From Enterococcus montenegrensis (GTDB lineage: Bacteria; Bacillota; Bacilli; Lactobacillales; Enterococcaceae), in NCBI RefSeq assembly GCF_029983095.1, contig NZ_CP120467.1:372001-436000 (forward strand): a stretch of 64,000 nucleotides of DNA. The letters run 5' to 3'. Each line of letters starts with the position of its first letter. The first letter of the stretch is position 1. Of this stretch, positions 27,044 to 37,283 are shown in pieces. The notes beneath the pieces were generated by a model that worked only from the letters and a program-made list of their open reading frames with translations, searched no databases and was not told the origin of the DNA. Position numbers and translations under genes: made by a program.

Positions 27044-28402
27044 TTACTGCGAATTTTCAACTGGTGCTTTTTTGATGACGGTCCAAATTAAACCTACACC
27101 AAAGCCGATGACAGCAGGTAAAATCCAGCCCATTCCCAGTTTGAAAAAGGGAAGGTAATCTGTCGCAAAGTGTAAGAGACTTTGAACCGGAGCTAAATTT
27201 TTCAAGAAGGCAGGGGCAGCGTTCAAACCGTCAATGATTGCAGCAAACAAAGTGAAATACGTGGTCAGTCGATACACGCTAGCTCTTTGTTTAAACAAAG
27301 GTCCAAGTAAAGCTAATAAAATTAAAGTGATGGCTAACGGATACGTGAACATCAACACCGGTGTTGAAAACTCAATGATCTTCGTTAGTCCAACATTGGC
27401 AAATAAGCAGGCTAAAAAACTAGCACCAGTAACAAAAGTTGTATATTTTTGTTGGGGAAATAATGCGACGAATGTTTCCGAAAAAGCCGTAATTAACCCG
27501 ATTGCAGTTTTTAAACAAGCGATGATAACGATAAAGGCTAGTAAAATACTTCCACCGGTACCAAGATAGTGGCGGGCAATCTCTGCTAAGGCAATGCCCC
27601 CATTTTCAGAGATGGCAAATTTACCTAAACTCATGGTTCCCATTAAAGCCAGTAAAGTGTAAATAATACCCATTAAAAGAATGCTGACAAAACCCGATTT
27701 AACCGTATCGATGGCAATCGTGCTGGGTTTTTTAACGCCCATATCTTTTAAGGTCGTCACAATAATAATCCCAAAAGCAAGGGAAGCTAAAGCATCTAAG
27801 GTGTTGTAGCCTTCAGTAAAGCCTGTTAAAAAGGCGTGATTGGTGTAGTCTGCTTGAATAGGCGTAGCCTGAATACCACCGATAGGGTTTAAAAAGGCTA
27901 ATAAAATTAAAATTCCTAATAGTAATAAAAACAACGGATTTAAAAATTTACCGACATAATTTAATAATTTTGTTGGCTTGCGGGATAATGCCCAGGCAGC
28001 TACAAAAAATAAAATACTAAAGCCTGCTAATGCTAGTGTAGTTTGCTCCTTAGCCAAAAAAGGCGCTAAGCCAATTTCAAAAGAGGTTGTTGCTAACCGA
28101 GGTAAAGCAAAAAATGGTCCGATAACTAAGTATAATAAAATAGTAAAAATTTTGGCATAGGTCTTATTGACACGACAAGCTAAATCATAAAGTCCGCTGC
28201 TGCGGGATAAACCGATAGCTAAAACACCTAAAAAAGGTAAGCCAATACCAGTAACCAAAAAACCTAAATTCGCGCGAAAGACGTTAGCACCGGCTAGCTG
28301 TCCCATGTGCACTGGGAAAATTAAATTTCCCGCTCCAAAAAATAAACCAAATAACATTGAACCGACAAACAAATAATCTTTAAATTGCAGTTTCTTTTCC
28401 AT
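27044..28402 (-). CDS. brnQ: Branched-chain amino acid:cation symporter
   Basis: A 452-residue, 12-helix transporter of the LIVCS family. The opening [22 protein letters not shown], the [13 protein letters not shown] segment and '[27 protein letters not shown]'-type region near 85-110 are diagnostic. BrnQ imports leucine, isoleucine and valine with sodium or protons. The ATG at 28402 follows AGAGGTGGG; the longer open frame upstream is probably untranslated. It is a single-gene unit; no T-box or leucine-responsive element is visible in front of it. Confidence 0.95.
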   Translation of the reverse strand: MEKKLQFKDYLFVGSMLFGLFFGAGNLIFPVHMGQLAGANVFRANLGFLVTGIGLPFLGVLAIGLSRSSGLYDLACRVNKTYAKIFTILLYLVIGPFFALPRLATTSFEIGLAPFLAKEQTTLALAGFSILFFVAAWALSRKPTKLLNYVGKFLNPLFLLLLGILILLAFLNPIGGIQATPIQADYTNHAFLTGFTEGYNTLDALASLAFGIIIVTTLKDMGVKKPSTIAIDTVKSGFVSILLMGIIYTLLALMGTMSLGKFAISENGGIALAEIARHYLGTGGSILLAFIVIIACLKTAIGLITAFSETFVALFPQQKYTTFVTGASFLACLFANVGLTKIIEFSTPVLMFTYPLAITLILLALLGPLFKQRASVYRLTTYFTLFAAIIDGLNAAPAFLKNLAPVQSLLHFATDYLPFFKLGMGWILPAVIGFGVGLIWTVIKKAPVENSQ

Positions 28403-28653
28403 TTTCCCACCTCTAAAATTGAGTTTTCTAAAAATAATTGCAAAAGGCTTCGATAAATAAGTCATTTGCTCTTGTGAAAAGATTCTTTAAATGACAAATG
28501 TACCGTTTTATAAGTGTTACAAAAATAACAGAAAAGGTCTTGATTTTCAAGAGTTTTCTGAAAGTTTGAATAAAAACGCGCTAAAGCAGGGGATAAAAGG
28601 ATTACTTGTGCCCATAATCTTTAGGTATGCTAAAATAAGGCGAGGTGAATATT

Positions 28654-29238
28654 GTGACAAAAGGACGTTTAACGGCTTTTACTGACGGTGTTGTAGCAAT
28701 CGTCATTACCATTTTAGTATTGGAAATTCGTTTTCCCCAAGCGCCAACTTTAGCATCACTTTTAGCCATGCGGGATGTGTTAACTGCGTATACCATCAGT
28801 TTTATTTTTGTCGCGGTTATTTGGGTGACACATCATCGGGTGATGAAGATGACAGAAAAAGTCGATGACCGGGTCATTTGGGCCAATATTTTTTGGCTTT
28901 TTTGGTTAACTTTGTGTCCAGCTGTCACGCAGTGGGTGGGAAGTAATCCGGGGATGTTCTGGCCAGCGTTAGCTTATGTGGTGGTGTACACCATGTGGAG
29001 CTTTTCATTTGGTATTTTAACAAAGCAAATTTTAAAAGCGAATGATGACAACACCCGGGGAACACAGTTGTTGCGCAATGATCGTCGTAGCAGTTTTTCA
29101 ATGGTGATTAATCTATTATTAGTGGCAGCCGTTTTTTGGCATCCTACGATTGGGTTGTTTGGTCGTTTTATTGTTTCTGCCATTTGGATTCCTTCTTACG
29201 AAACAGCCGCCAAAATTCAAGCAGGATTGCATCTATAA
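28654..29238 (+). CDS. TMEM175/DUF1211-type potassium channel subunit
   Basis: A 194-residue protein with six hydrophobic helices. The first helix holds RLTAFTDGVVAIVITILVL, corresponding to the family motif RxxxFSDGVFAI that lines the pore; here Ser is replaced by Thr (FTD). The next helices contain FVAVIWVTHHRVMKM, also typical. Bacterial TMEM175 proteins are tetrameric, potassium-permeable leak channels without a P-loop filter. The start is GTG at 28654 after GAGGTG; an in-frame GTG at 28645 lies in that RBS. It is monocistronic. Confidence 0.9.
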   Translation: MTKGRLTAFTDGVVAIVITILVLEIRFPQAPTLASLLAMRDVLTAYTISFIFVAVIWVTHHRVMKMTEKVDDRVIWANIFWLFWLTLCPAVTQWVGSNPGMFWPALAYVVVYTMWSFSFGILTKQILKANDDNTRGTQLLRNDRRSSFSMVINLLLVAAVFWHPTIGLFGRFIVSAIWIPSYETAAKIQAGLHL

Positions 29239-29273
29239 ATTTGCAGGGGAATTTTATCCTTTCTGATATAGAT

Positions 29274-29320
29274 AAAAAGCGTTGGTAGTGAAGGGGAATC
29301 CTTCATTACCAACGCTTTTT
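29274..29320. terminator. Bidirectional terminator
   Basis: AAAAAGCGTTGGTA (29274-29287) pairs with TACCAACGCTTTTT (29307-29320), with AAGG/CCTT inside. It separates the convergent TMEM175 and permease genes. Confidence 0.92.
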
Positions 29321-29356
29321 GCAGGTAACAAATAATTGTAACAAAAGGCCCTCATT

Positions 29357-30700
29357 TTATTTTCGCTCGAATTTAAAATGATAAATGAGCCACAAGATAA
29401 CAAACCAAACTGGCGTTACCAAGGCTGCAATACGCGTCTCTTTTGATAAAAGTAAAACGACGGCAACAAATAATAAAAAGGCAAAAATTAAGACATTGCT
29501 ATAAGGGTAAAGGGGCATTTTGAAGTCGTGACTTTTCTTTCCCAGCATACTTTTGCGATATTTCATATGGGTGTAAACCAAGATACCCCAAATAAACAAA
29601 AAACAAGTCGTCGCAACACTTGTTACGATGGTGAATACCTCACTGGGCATAAAGTAATTTAAAATGACGGCAATAAAAATGACTAATGCCGAAAAGAAGA
29701 TGGCATTACCTGGAACTTGATGTTTGGTTAATTTTTCAAAGGGCTTTGGCGCACTGCCTTCTTGAGCTAAAGAGCGTAACATACGGCCGGTACTGTAAAT
29801 CGCGCTGTTACAAGCAGATGCGGCGGCTGATAAAACGACTACATTAATGACAGTAGCAGCAGCAGTAATACCAATGTCAGAGAAGACTTCAACAAATGGA
29901 CTTTCACTGGAATTTAAACTATTCCAAGGGTAAATTGCCATAATGACAAACAATGCTCCTAAATAAAATAGAATAATTCGAATAGGGATGTTGTTAATTG
30001 CTTCTGGTAAAACTTTTTTCGGATTTTTGGTTTCGCCAGCAACAAGTCCAACCAACTCAATTCCGGCAAAAGCGAAAGTTACCATTTGAAAAGAGAGAAT
30101 AAAGCCAGAGGCACCTTTTGGAAACCAGCCACCGTGATTCCAGACATTGCTGATTTTAACTGTCCCTGCAGCGGTTTTGTAATGGGTGACAATCATATAG
30201 GCGCCTACAATTATTAAAGCAATAATGGCCACCACCTTGATTAAAGCAAACCAAAACTCCAATTCGCCAAATAAAGACACAGCAATCATGTTTAAGGCAA
30301 CTAGTAAAACTAAGGCAATAATTTCAGGCAGCCACTGGGGGACTTGCGGAAACCAATACCTCACGTAAAGTCCAGTGGCAGTTAAGTCGGCCATGGCAAT
30401 TGAAATCCAACAAAACCAATAGGTCCAACCGGTTAAAAATGCCCATTTTTTGCCTAAATATTCCGCAACAAAATCTAAAAAAGAGTGTTTGTCCGTATTT
30501 GATAAAAGTAACTCGCCTAAAGAGCGCATAATCAAAAAGCAAACGCAGCCGGTAATTAAATAGGCAAATAAAATGGAAGGTCCAGCTAATTGGATCGATT
30601 TGCCGGCACCTAAGAAAAGTCCCGTTCCAATCGCGCCTCCGATTGAAATTAATTGGACATGGCGATTTTTTAAACTACGATTTAATTCTTGTGGTTCCAT
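29357..30700 (-). CDS. cycA: CycA-like D-serine/D-alanine/glycine permease (APC superfamily)
   Basis: A 447-residue, 12-helix amino-acid permease. It follows E. coli CycA closely as I recall it: NRHVQLISIGGAIGTGLFLG near residue 12, LGELLLSN, LTGWTYWFCW near 90, GELEFWFALIKVVAI near 145, NHGGWFPKGASGF, FAFAGIELVGLVAGETKNP near 215, and the NSAIYSTGRMLRSLA segment. LysP and GabP relatives differ at several of these. It would import glycine, D-alanine or D-serine with protons, useful for wall synthesis. The ATG follows AAAGGA; a GTGAG/CTCAC hairpin lies just upstream of the RBS (30720-30737). Confidence 0.8.
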   Translation of the reverse strand: MEPQELNRSLKNRHVQLISIGGAIGTGLFLGAGKSIQLAGPSILFAYLITGCVCFLIMRSLGELLLSNTDKHSFLDFVAEYLGKKWAFLTGWTYWFCWISIAMADLTATGLYVRYWFPQVPQWLPEIIALVLLVALNMIAVSLFGELEFWFALIKVVAIIALIIVGAYMIVTHYKTAAGTVKISNVWNHGGWFPKGASGFILSFQMVTFAFAGIELVGLVAGETKNPKKVLPEAINNIPIRIILFYLGALFVIMAIYPWNSLNSSESPFVEVFSDIGITAAATVINVVVLSAAASACNSAIYSTGRMLRSLAQEGSAPKPFEKLTKHQVPGNAIFFSALVIFIAVILNYFMPSEVFTIVTSVATTCFLFIWGILVYTHMKYRKSMLGKKSHDFKMPLYPYSNVLIFAFLLFVAVVLLLSKETRIAALVTPVWFVILWLIYHFKFERK

Positions 30701-30928
30701 AAATCATTCATCCTTTGTAGGTGAGCACTACACTCACACAAATTTTTAAAAGTTTGAAAAGCATTGGCTCCATTTTAGGATAATTTTCTGAAAATTTCAA
30801 TGATGGATTTTTAAACCGTTAGATAAAAAGTCTTCGTAAGCCTAATTTGCTTAGTTTCACAGCGCGTTAGTTCGTAAATTTAGCCCCATAATCTTACCAT
30901 AAGTGATTTATTTAGAAAAAATCTATCG

Positions 30929-30986
30929 AAAAAAAACACCGGGTAGGTTTTAGAAGATTTATTATCTTCTAAAATCTATCCGGTGT
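30929..30986 (-). terminator. Long terminator after the lysine-type ABC importer
   Basis: ACACCGG plus TAG plus TTTTAGAAGAT on one arm pairs with ATCTTCTAAAA, CTA and CCGGTGT on the other, a stem of over 20 bp; on the minus strand it is followed by eight Ts. Confidence 0.92.
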
Positions 30987-30991
30987 AACAA

Positions 30992-31738
30992 TTATGCGTC
31001 TTTGTCTAAAACGCGGTGTAGGAATTTTTTGGTGCGTTCTTCTTTTGGATTTGCAAAGATATCTTCTGGTGAACCTTGTTCAGCGATAACACCTTTATCC
31101 ATGAAGATTACGCGATCAGAGACATCACGGGCAAAATCCATTTCGTGGGTTACGACTACCATGGTTAGACCAGTATGGGCTAAAGCTTTCATGGTTTTTA
31201 AAACTTCTCCTACCATTTCAGGATCTAGCGCAGAAGTTGGTTCGTCAAAAAGCATCACATCTGGATCCATTGATAACGCACGCGCAATGGCTACCCGTTG
31301 TTTTTGACCACCGGATAATTGAGCAGGCTTGGCATCAACGTAGCGATCCATACCAACTTTTTCTAAGTTTTCTAAAGCAATCTTTTTTGCTTCAGCGCGG
31401 TTTCGTTTTAAAACTGTGGTTTGACCAGTGACACAATTTTCCAAAACATTCATATTGTTGAACAGATTAAAGGATTGGAAAACCATGCCTAAATGCGTCC
31501 GATACTTTGTCAGGCTATAACCTGGGGATAAAACATTTTCCCCTTTATAATAAATTTCACCACTAGTAGGTTTTTCTAGTAAGTTAATGCAGCGTAATAA
31601 AGTTGATTTACCAGAACCAGAGGAACCGATAATTGAAACAACTTCACCTTTAGCTACAGAAAAATCGATATCTTTTAAAACTTCATTTTCACCAAAGCTT
31701 TTTTTCAAATGCTGAATGTTAATAATTTGTTCTGCCAT
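30992..31738 (-). CDS. Polar amino-acid ABC transporter ATPase (predicted lysine importer)
   Basis: A 248-residue ATPase of the GlnQ/HisP type. Walker A is [12 protein letters not shown] near residue 36, the Q-loop [11 protein letters not shown] near 86, signature [15 protein letters not shown] near 140, Walker [15 protein letters not shown] near 160, and the switch His in VVTHEMDF near 197. It energises the permease encoded by the preceding gene, 23 bp upstream. By sequence alone it would be called a glutamine transporter ATPase; the lysine riboswitch ahead of the operon points to lysine. Confidence 0.92.
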   Translation of the reverse strand: MAEQIINIQHLKKSFGENEVLKDIDFSVAKGEVVSIIGSSGSGKSTLLRCINLLEKPTSGEIYYKGENVLSPGYSLTKYRTHLGMVFQSFNLFNNMNVLENCVTGQTTVLKRNRAEAKKIALENLEKVGMDRYVDAKPAQLSGGQKQRVAIARALSMDPDVMLFDEPTSALDPEMVGEVLKTMKALAHTGLTMVVVTHEMDFARDVSDRVIFMDKGVIAEQGSPEDIFANPKEERTKKFLHRVLDKDA

Positions 31739-31761
31739 GTTCTTTCCTCCTAAGCCTGTGC

Positions 31762-33366
31762 CTATTGTTCTTCTGCTTCTAAATCAGCTTCATCTGCTTT
31801 GATATAAGATTGGGGACCATCCATCCGTTTTTCCACAAAACGTAAAATGCGGGAGATGCTGTAGGTCATAATCAAATACATAATGCCGACAATTGTAAAG
31901 ACTGGGAAGAACTTGTAGTTGGTTCCGGCAGCAGATGTTCCTTGGAAGAACAAGTCCGCAACAGAGATAACACTTAGTACAGCTGTATCTTTAATATTAA
32001 TGACAAATTCATTACCTGTCGCTGGCAAAATATTGCGGATTACTTGAGGCAAGACAACTTTTGTCATGGTTTGTCCGTGAGTCATCCCAATAGCTTGAGC
32101 GGCTTCAAATTGACCAGGGTCAACGGCAAAAATACCACCACGAACGATCTCAGACATATAAGCTCCGGTATTAACCGAAACAATGATAAAAGCAGCTAAG
32201 GTTCGATTCAAATCGATTTGGAAAACTTGTGCGAGTCCATAATAGATGACCATCGCTTGAACCATCATTGGTGTACCCCGGAAAACTTCAATGTAAACAG
32301 AAAGTAGCCAATTAAAAAATCTTTGGAAGATGAAAACAGCTTTGTTTTCTGCTTCTGGTAATGAGCGAACAACGCCGATTAATAAACCAAGGCTCGTTCC
32401 TAAAATCGTGCTGACAATGGCAATCAATAAAGTTAAGCCCGCCCCACGTAAAAATAGTCCGCCGTATTGGCCCCAAATGGTTTTAATATCGTGTAAAAAG
32501 CCAGACTTTGCTTCATTTTCTTCTGTCGCAGCAGGCTGCTCTTTAATGGCAGCATCCATCAATTTTGTGCGTTCATCTTCAGAAATACCCGCTAAAATTT
32601 CATTAACCTTTGCGACATCAGGATCACCTTTACGCATTCCGACAGCGACTTGGACATCTTCTGGATTGGTTTTAAAGCCTTTATCTTTGGCAAATTCTAC
32701 CATAGCATAACTTTTATCAACGGATGTTGCAGTCACGCCTTCTGGTCGTTCTGAGACATAACCGTCAATCACACCAGAAGATAATGCCGCCCGCATTGCA
32801 GAAAAATTCTTTTGCGCTTGTTCTTTTTTTACATCGGGAATTTGGTCAATTACGGTATAGTGAAAGGTATTTAATTGTGCAGTGATTTTAGCGCCTTTAA
32901 AATCAGCTAAGTCTTTCGCTTTTGCGTATTTACTATCTTTTCGTGTGACAATAACGAGATGTGATTCATAGTAAGGATTGGTAAAGTCGATTTCTTTTTT
33001 ACGTTCGGCAGTAGGTGACATGCCGGCAATAACAGCATCAATTTTTCCAGATTGCAATGCGACAGGTAGGCCATCCCAATCGGTTTTAACGATGACTAAT
33101 TTTTTGCCTAACCCCTCGGCAACTTTTTTGGCAATCTGAACATCGTAGCCACCTGCCCAAGCTGAGCTTTCTCCTTGAATTGGGACAGCGCCGTGGGCAT
33201 CAGTGGTTTGCGTCCAGTTAAATGGCGCATAGCCAGCTTCCATGCCTACCCGTAAAGTGTCAGCTGGTGTTTTGCTGTCAGCTAAGGCCGGTGTCGCAGC
33301 AAAGGCGACGGTGAAAAAACTTAAAATAATGGTAAGTAGTGCGGTAACTGAGATTTTTTTGTTCAT
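31762..33366 (-). CDS. Fused solute-binding protein and permease of an amino-acid ABC importer
   Basis: A 534-residue fusion. Residues 1-29 are a signal peptide ending near PALADS. Residues 35-270 form a family-3 binding domain ([52 protein letters not shown]). Residues 290-520 form a permease with the HisM-type EAAxxIG loop ([21 protein letters not shown]). Such fusions occur in lactic acid bacteria (GlnPQ). The ATG follows AAGGAG. A lysine riboswitch with terminator precedes it, so lysine is the likely cargo; Rodionov and colleagues predicted similar lysine-controlled transporters, from memory called LysXY. Confidence 0.92.
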   Translation of the reverse strand: MNKKISVTALLTIILSFFTVAFAATPALADSKTPADTLRVGMEAGYAPFNWTQTTDAHGAVPIQGESSAWAGGYDVQIAKKVAEGLGKKLVIVKTDWDGLPVALQSGKIDAVIAGMSPTAERKKEIDFTNPYYESHLVIVTRKDSKYAKAKDLADFKGAKITAQLNTFHYTVIDQIPDVKKEQAQKNFSAMRAALSSGVIDGYVSERPEGVTATSVDKSYAMVEFAKDKGFKTNPEDVQVAVGMRKGDPDVAKVNEILAGISEDERTKLMDAAIKEQPAATEENEAKSGFLHDIKTIWGQYGGLFLRGAGLTLLIAIVSTILGTSLGLLIGVVRSLPEAENKAVFIFQRFFNWLLSVYIEVFRGTPMMVQAMVIYYGLAQVFQIDLNRTLAAFIIVSVNTGAYMSEIVRGGIFAVDPGQFEAAQAIGMTHGQTMTKVVLPQVIRNILPATGNEFVINIKDTAVLSVISVADLFFQGTSAAGTNYKFFPVFTIVGIMYLIMTYSISRILRFVEKRMDGPQSYIKADEADLEAEEQ

Positions 33367-33464
33367 GTTCTGCTCCTTAAAAAGTATTTGACAATACCAA
33401 CGAATGAAGTGGGGCCACTTAAGACTTAAGAGAGATGGGGGAAGTTGTAGCCAGCGAAAACAAA

Positions 33465-33776
33465 AACAGCCGAAATCTGTTCGTATGAAAAGAAATCGGC
33501 TGTTGACAAAGAGCATAATTCGTCGACAAACCTCTCACAAAACATAGCGCAACTTAGCCAAAAGCTAAGACAGTCCGCCGGGTATTTCCCGCGCGTCCCA
33601 ACAAATCGGTGAGCAAACACGCGACTCATTTCGGCATCATACCCTAGGCCTGCTTCTTAATATTTGCTTACTCGACAGGATTAATGAATGATGCGACCTC
33701 TACCTCGGTGACGGAGGTATCTCGTATTCAGTTGATAGTACAAGAGAATTTTACGTCAATTTAATAAAGCTGTCAA
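33465..33776 (-). promoter_or_regulatory. Lysine riboswitch (L box) with promoter and transcription terminator
   Basis: Minus strand: promoter TTGACA-17-TAAAAT (complement of 33771-33776 and 33748-33753). The leader then shows L-box landmarks in order: TAGAGGTCGC, the loop-E-like GAGTAAG, GATGCCGAAAT, GGGAAATACCCGG, GGACTGTCTTAGC and GCGCTAT, closely parallel to B. subtilis lysC. An intrinsic terminator follows: AACAGCCGA pairs with TCGGCTGTT (33465-33504), then TTTTG-TTTT. Lysine should stabilise the aptamer and switch the transporter off. Confidence 0.88.
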
Positions 33777-33983
33777 ACTTTTTTACATTAAAATGAAATA
33801 TTATGCAGTATTTTCAGTTAAATGAAGGTTCTTTAATTTTCACTTGAAATACTGTTGTATTAGTAATTTATCTAGGATTTGCTTAAGTTTATATAAGGAG
33901 ATGTTAGTTTTTACCAATGTTTTTTTTAGTTTTGTTTCAGCAAAGATTCATGAAAATATATGTATAAAATATACGGAGAATAC
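33777..33983. other. AT-rich spacer, no feature recognised
   Basis: Very AT-rich sequence between the riboswitch promoter and the terminator of the next minus-strand gene. A 67-codon open frame crosses it but has no RBS and an unconvincing composition. Confidence 0.4.
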
Positions 33984-34060
33984 AAAAAAATACTGCGTTA
34001 AGAAAATACCTGAAAAAAGGAGAACCCATTGTTTTCTTGTATTTTAAAAGCAGTATTTTT
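33984..34060 (-). terminator. Long nested hairpin terminator
   Basis: AAAAATACTGC pairs with GCAGTATTTTT (ending 34060), and inside AAAATAC pairs with GTATTTT. On the minus strand the T-run follows the stem, directly after the small membrane-protein gene. Confidence 0.75.
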
Positions 34061-34070
34061 CTTTATTAAA

Positions 34071-34367
34071 TTAAGCGATACTTTCTTTTGGTTCGCGACC
34101 CAAAATAGCTTGGACAACGGTTAAGACAAGTAATACGCCGATGATAATATAAATCAAGCTTGAGTATTGTGTAATTCCCCAACCCCAGGTGCGATAAATT
34201 GCCAAGACGATTGCTTGTACGATGGCAGCAAGAACGTTAAAGAAAGCAAATGCCCATAAATTGCCGTTTTCTTTGCGGGCCAAATAAAAAATAGAAAAGA
34301 AAATGCTTAACGCAGCCCATGCAACACAAACTAGGATTACGCCCCAATAAATAATGAATGGTACCAA
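34071..34367 (-). CDS. Small three-helix membrane protein, unknown function
   Basis: About 98 residues from a TTG start that follows GAGGTG at good spacing; the frame is open further upstream without an RBS. Three hydrophobic segments lie near residues 3-28, 37-60 and 70-90, separated by a charged loop (ARKENGN) and a WGWG turn, ending in a charged tail (GREPKESIA). The layout resembles short membrane proteins of unknown function common in enterococci. No family recognised. It is a single-gene unit with its own terminator. Confidence 0.65.
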   Translation of the reverse strand: MVPFIIYWGVILVCVAWAALSIFFSIFYLARKENGNLWAFAFFNVLAAIVQAIVLAIYRTWGWGITQYSSLIYIIIGVLLVLTVVQAILGREPKESIA

Positions 34368-34586
34368 TGGTTTCACCTCGCTTTTACATAAACGTAACTT
34401 ACTTGTTACGTTTTTCCCAATGTATTGTATCACGTTTACAAGACGCTGTCATGAATTGAATTCATTTTCATTTATCCTGCCGATTTTAGTAGAGAAAATA
34501 AAGTGTTGGTAAAGACATTAATTGACGATTAATAGAGTTTAGGCTACTTTTAAAAAGACAAGTTTATTAGATTGGGAGTGGATAGT

Positions 34587-35498
34587 ATGTGGTTTGTAGC
34601 AGCACTAGTAACAATTTTAGCTTGGGGGACAGCAGATCTTTTTTATAAGAAAGGCAATGACCCCAACGATAGCCACAGTGCGATGAAAACCACAATTATG
34701 GTGGGCTTAGTTATGGGACTACACGTTTTGTTTTATTATGTCATTTACGAAGGTATCAGTTATGATTGGCATAATTTAGTGCTGTATTTGCCAGTATCGG
34801 CGATGTATATCTTGTCAATGGCGATTGGTTATTTTGGCTTACGTTATATCGAAGTTTCCATTTCCTCGCCAATCAGCAATTCTTCGGGGGCTGTAACTGC
34901 AGTATTAGGCTTTTTAGTTATGGGCAACAGCGTCAGCTGGTTACAGTTGGTCGCCATTTTGATGATTTTAATTGGTATTTTACTGCTATCGATTTTTGAA
35001 AAAGAGCAAGATGATGCTACTCTTAAGGCAGAAGGTGTCAAAATTGATAAAAAATATCGCTTTGGTGCCATCGCAATTTTATTTCCCATTTTGTATATGA
35101 TTATTGATGGAATGGGGACATTTTTAGATAGCTATTATTTAGAGTATCGCAAACTAATGCCTGAAGATCAGGCTAATATGAGTTATGAATTAACCTTTTT
35201 GATTGTGGCTTTAATTTTATGGGCATACTTAGAATGGGTGAAAAAAGAGCCCGTCTTTGTTTTTAATGAAAAAGACAAAGGTCTTGCGGCAATTTTTGAA
35301 ACATTAGGGCAATTTTTCTACGTTGGGGCTGTTTCTACCAAAGAAGCAATTATTGTAGCGCCCTTAATTTCAGCTTATGCGATTGTATCGGTCATTTTAG
35401 GGCGTATCTTTTTAAAAGAAAAATTGAAAGCCAAACATTATTTTGTCATTGGTGCGATTATGATTGGAATTATGATTTTAGGCTTTTATGATGCGTAA
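34587..35498 (+). CDS. DMT-superfamily transporter with two EamA-like halves
   Basis: A 303-residue protein with about ten hydrophobic helices arranged as two related halves. The first begins AALVTILAWGTADLFYKKG, and YIEVSISSPISNSSGAVTAVLGF near 95 is the typical end of an EamA repeat; the second half has FYVGAVSTKEAIIVAPLISAY near 255 and ILGRIFLKEKLKAKHY. The two halves are joined by a charged loop of about 30 residues. DMT carriers export or import metabolites; the substrate is unknown. The ATG at 34587 follows GGGAGTGG. Confidence 0.85.
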   Translation: MWFVAALVTILAWGTADLFYKKGNDPNDSHSAMKTTIMVGLVMGLHVLFYYVIYEGISYDWHNLVLYLPVSAMYILSMAIGYFGLRYIEVSISSPISNSSGAVTAVLGFLVMGNSVSWLQLVAILMILIGILLLSIFEKEQDDATLKAEGVKIDKKYRFGAIAILFPILYMIIDGMGTFLDSYYLEYRKLMPEDQANMSYELTFLIVALILWAYLEWVKKEPVFVFNEKDKGLAAIFETLGQFFYVGAVSTKEAIIVAPLISAYAIVSVILGRIFLKEKLKAKHYFVIGAIMIGIMILGFYDA

Positions 35499-35559
35499 TG
35501 GGGAAAAGTAATTCAGTAGATAAAAGGCTAATCTGTCAGATCTGATTATTTCAATAATA

Positions 35560-35649
35560 AAAAAAGGCGGTTGTGATTTGCAACTTCAAAAAGTTGGCTT
35601 TAACAGTTAACGTTTGTTTTTTGAAGTTGAGTAATGCGGCTGCTTTTTT
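35560..35649 (+). terminator. Long nested hairpin terminator
   Basis: GCGGTTGT near 35567-35574 pairs, with wobbles, to GCGGCTGC (35636-35643) between an A-run and a T-run. Inside, CAACTTCAAAA (35581-35591) pairs with TTTTGAAGTTG (35619-35629). Confidence 0.7.
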
Positions 35650-35728
35650 GTTTAAATAATTGTCAGATTTATAAGGAAATCAGCGAAGTAGGTGTTTCTG
35701 ACGTATAATAGAAGTTGAGGTGTTATAA

Positions 35729-36430
35729 ATGACAGCAATAAAAGATGCTATAAAAATAATTGATGCAGCCCCAAAAATTACCTTTTTAACCGGTGCCGGA
35801 GTTTCGACCCCATCGGGTATTCCAGATTATCGCTCGCTACAAGGAGTCTATCAGGGGATTGATCAGCCAGAATATTTATTAAGTCACGATTGTCTTGTTT
35901 ATGAGCCACAAAAATTTTATCAATTTATCAAACAACTTTATCATCCGGAGGCACAGCCTAATATTATTCATAAAAAGATTGCAGCCTTAGCAAGAAAAAA
36001 GCCTGTTTGGGTCATCTCCCAAAATATTGATGGGCTTCACGACAAAGCCAAAACGCCGCATGTTGTCAATTTCCATGGTAATTTATATGATGTTTATTGT
36101 TGTAAATGTAATCAAAGCATTCCTTGGGAAAAATATTTAACTTGTGATATCCATGAAAATTGTGGCGGACGTTTACGACCAAATATCGTCTTATATGGTG
36201 AAGGGTTTACAACCGATGTAGTTAATCACGCAACAGCTGCGGTTAAAGCTGCAGATTTAGTAGTAATTGTCGGTACTAGTTTTCAAGTAGCGCCATTTAA
36301 CCAACTGCTCTATTACCGGGACAAACACGCCAAAATTATGGCAATTAATCAAACACCCCTTGCTATTCAGGAACCGTTTACCATGGTACAATGTGCGGCA
36401 GAAGATTTATTTAAGGAAATCAATATTTAG
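35729..36430 (+). CDS. Sir2-family NAD-dependent protein deacylase
   Basis: A 233-residue sirtuin. NAD-binding motifs [16 protein letters not shown] near residues 21-36 and [11 protein letters not shown] near 92 are intact; the catalytic His lies in [12 protein letters not shown] near 112; four zinc cysteines follow (CCKC, then C...C in [10 protein letters not shown]), and [11 protein letters not shown] near 185 closes the NAD site. Sirtuins remove acyl groups from lysines, consuming NAD and releasing nicotinamide. It heads a tight three-gene operon with an acetyltransferase-chorismate mutase fusion and niaR, hinting at an NAD link. RBS GAGGTG and a TATAAT at 35704-35709. Confidence 0.93.
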   Translation: MTAIKDAIKIIDAAPKITFLTGAGVSTPSGIPDYRSLQGVYQGIDQPEYLLSHDCLVYEPQKFYQFIKQLYHPEAQPNIIHKKIAALARKKPVWVISQNIDGLHDKAKTPHVVNFHGNLYDVYCCKCNQSIPWEKYLTCDIHENCGGRLRPNIVLYGEGFTTDVVNHATAAVKAADLVVIVGTSFQVAPFNQLLYYRDKHAKIMAINQTPLAIQEPFTMVQCAAEDLFKEINI

Positions 36431-36440
36431 GAGGGTACTA

Positions 36441-37283
36441 ATGGTTAGTGAAAAAGAAAAAATGATTGCAGGACAACTGTACTTTTCAGAAGATCCTGAA
36501 TTAGTTAGCGAACGTAAATTTGCTAGAGAGCAAATGCAATTGATTAACAAAGAAGAAGACGTAACGCTTCGGAGCCAGCTTTTAAAAGAAACTTTTGGCA
36601 ATGTAGCAGGAAATATTTACATGGAACCAACAGTGCAATTTGACTACGGCTACAATATTACGGTGGGGAAAAACTTTTATGCCAACTTTAATTGTGTTCT
36701 GTTAGATGTTTGTCCGATTACAATTGGGGACAACTGCATGATTGCACCAAATGTTCAGCTTTTAACCGCAACACATCCTTTAAATCCAGTTAAACGCAAC
36801 AGTGGGTTAGAAAGCGGCAAGCCGATTACAATTGGGAACAATGCCTGGTTAGGAGCAGGCTCAATTATTTTGCCGGGAATTACCTTAGGGGATAATGTCG
36901 TAGTTGCTGCAGGTAGTGTCGTGACTAAATCTTATCTTGATAATGTGGTAATAGCAGGCAATCCTGCGCGGGTGATAAGAATGATTGATGAGGATAATGC
37001 CAAAAGCCCATTAGACAATGCGCGTAAAGAAATTGATCAAATTGACCGAGAATTGGTAAGTTTACTTGAAAGGCGGATGATGGCAGTCAGCCAAATTGCC
37101 GCTTTTAAAAAGGAACAGGCACAACCAGTCTTAGATGTAAAACGAGAAGCCGCTGTTTTACAAAAGGTAGCTGAAAATGTCAAAAATACTGACTATAAGC
37201 AGACAATCACAGCCACTTTTGCCGATATTATGGCGCATTCGCGTAACTATCAACAGCAGAAATTGTCAGAAGGTGAGAAGTAG
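36441..37283 (+). CDS. Maltose O-acetyltransferase-like enzyme fused to an AroQ chorismate mutase
   Basis: A 280-residue two-domain protein. Residues 1-190 are a sugar O-acetyltransferase: Mac domain ([20 protein letters not shown]) then left-handed beta-helix hexapeptides ([43 protein letters not shown]). Residues 195-275 are a type-II chorismate mutase. The catalytic set seen in E. coli PheA is kept: Arg in NARKEID, Arg in LERRMM, Lys in AFKKEQ, Asp-Arg-Glu in LDVKRE, and Gln in NYQQQK. Fusing these two activities is unusual. ATG behind TAGGAGGG, 10 bp after the sirtuin gene; niaR follows with no gap. Confidence 0.88.
   Translation: MVSEKEKMIAGQLYFSEDPELVSERKFAREQMQLINKEEDVTLRSQLLKETFGNVAGNIYMEPTVQFDYGYNITVGKNFYANFNCVLLDVCPITIGDNCMIAPNVQLLTATHPLNPVKRNSGLESGKPITIGNNAWLGAGSIILPGITLGDNVVVAAGSVVTKSYLDNVVIAGNPARVIRMIDEDNAKSPLDNARKEIDQIDRELVSLLERRMMAVSQIAAFKKEQAQPVLDVKREAAVLQKVAENVKNTDYKQTITATFADIMAHSRNYQQQKLSEGEK

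Noticed and set aside
28491-28685. 64-codon ORF before the TMEM175-type gene
   Set aside because: No RBS and it runs into the real gene in another frame; probably promoter region.
30720-30737. GTGAG/CTCAC hairpin before the CycA-like gene as a riboswitch
   Set aside because: Only a 5-bp stem, no conserved aptamer motif (glycine riboswitch, T-box) and no terminator in the leader.
33844-34047. 67-codon plus-strand ORF
   Set aside because: No ribosome binding site, AT-rich composition, many Cys/Phe/Ile residues and overlap with a minus-strand terminator.
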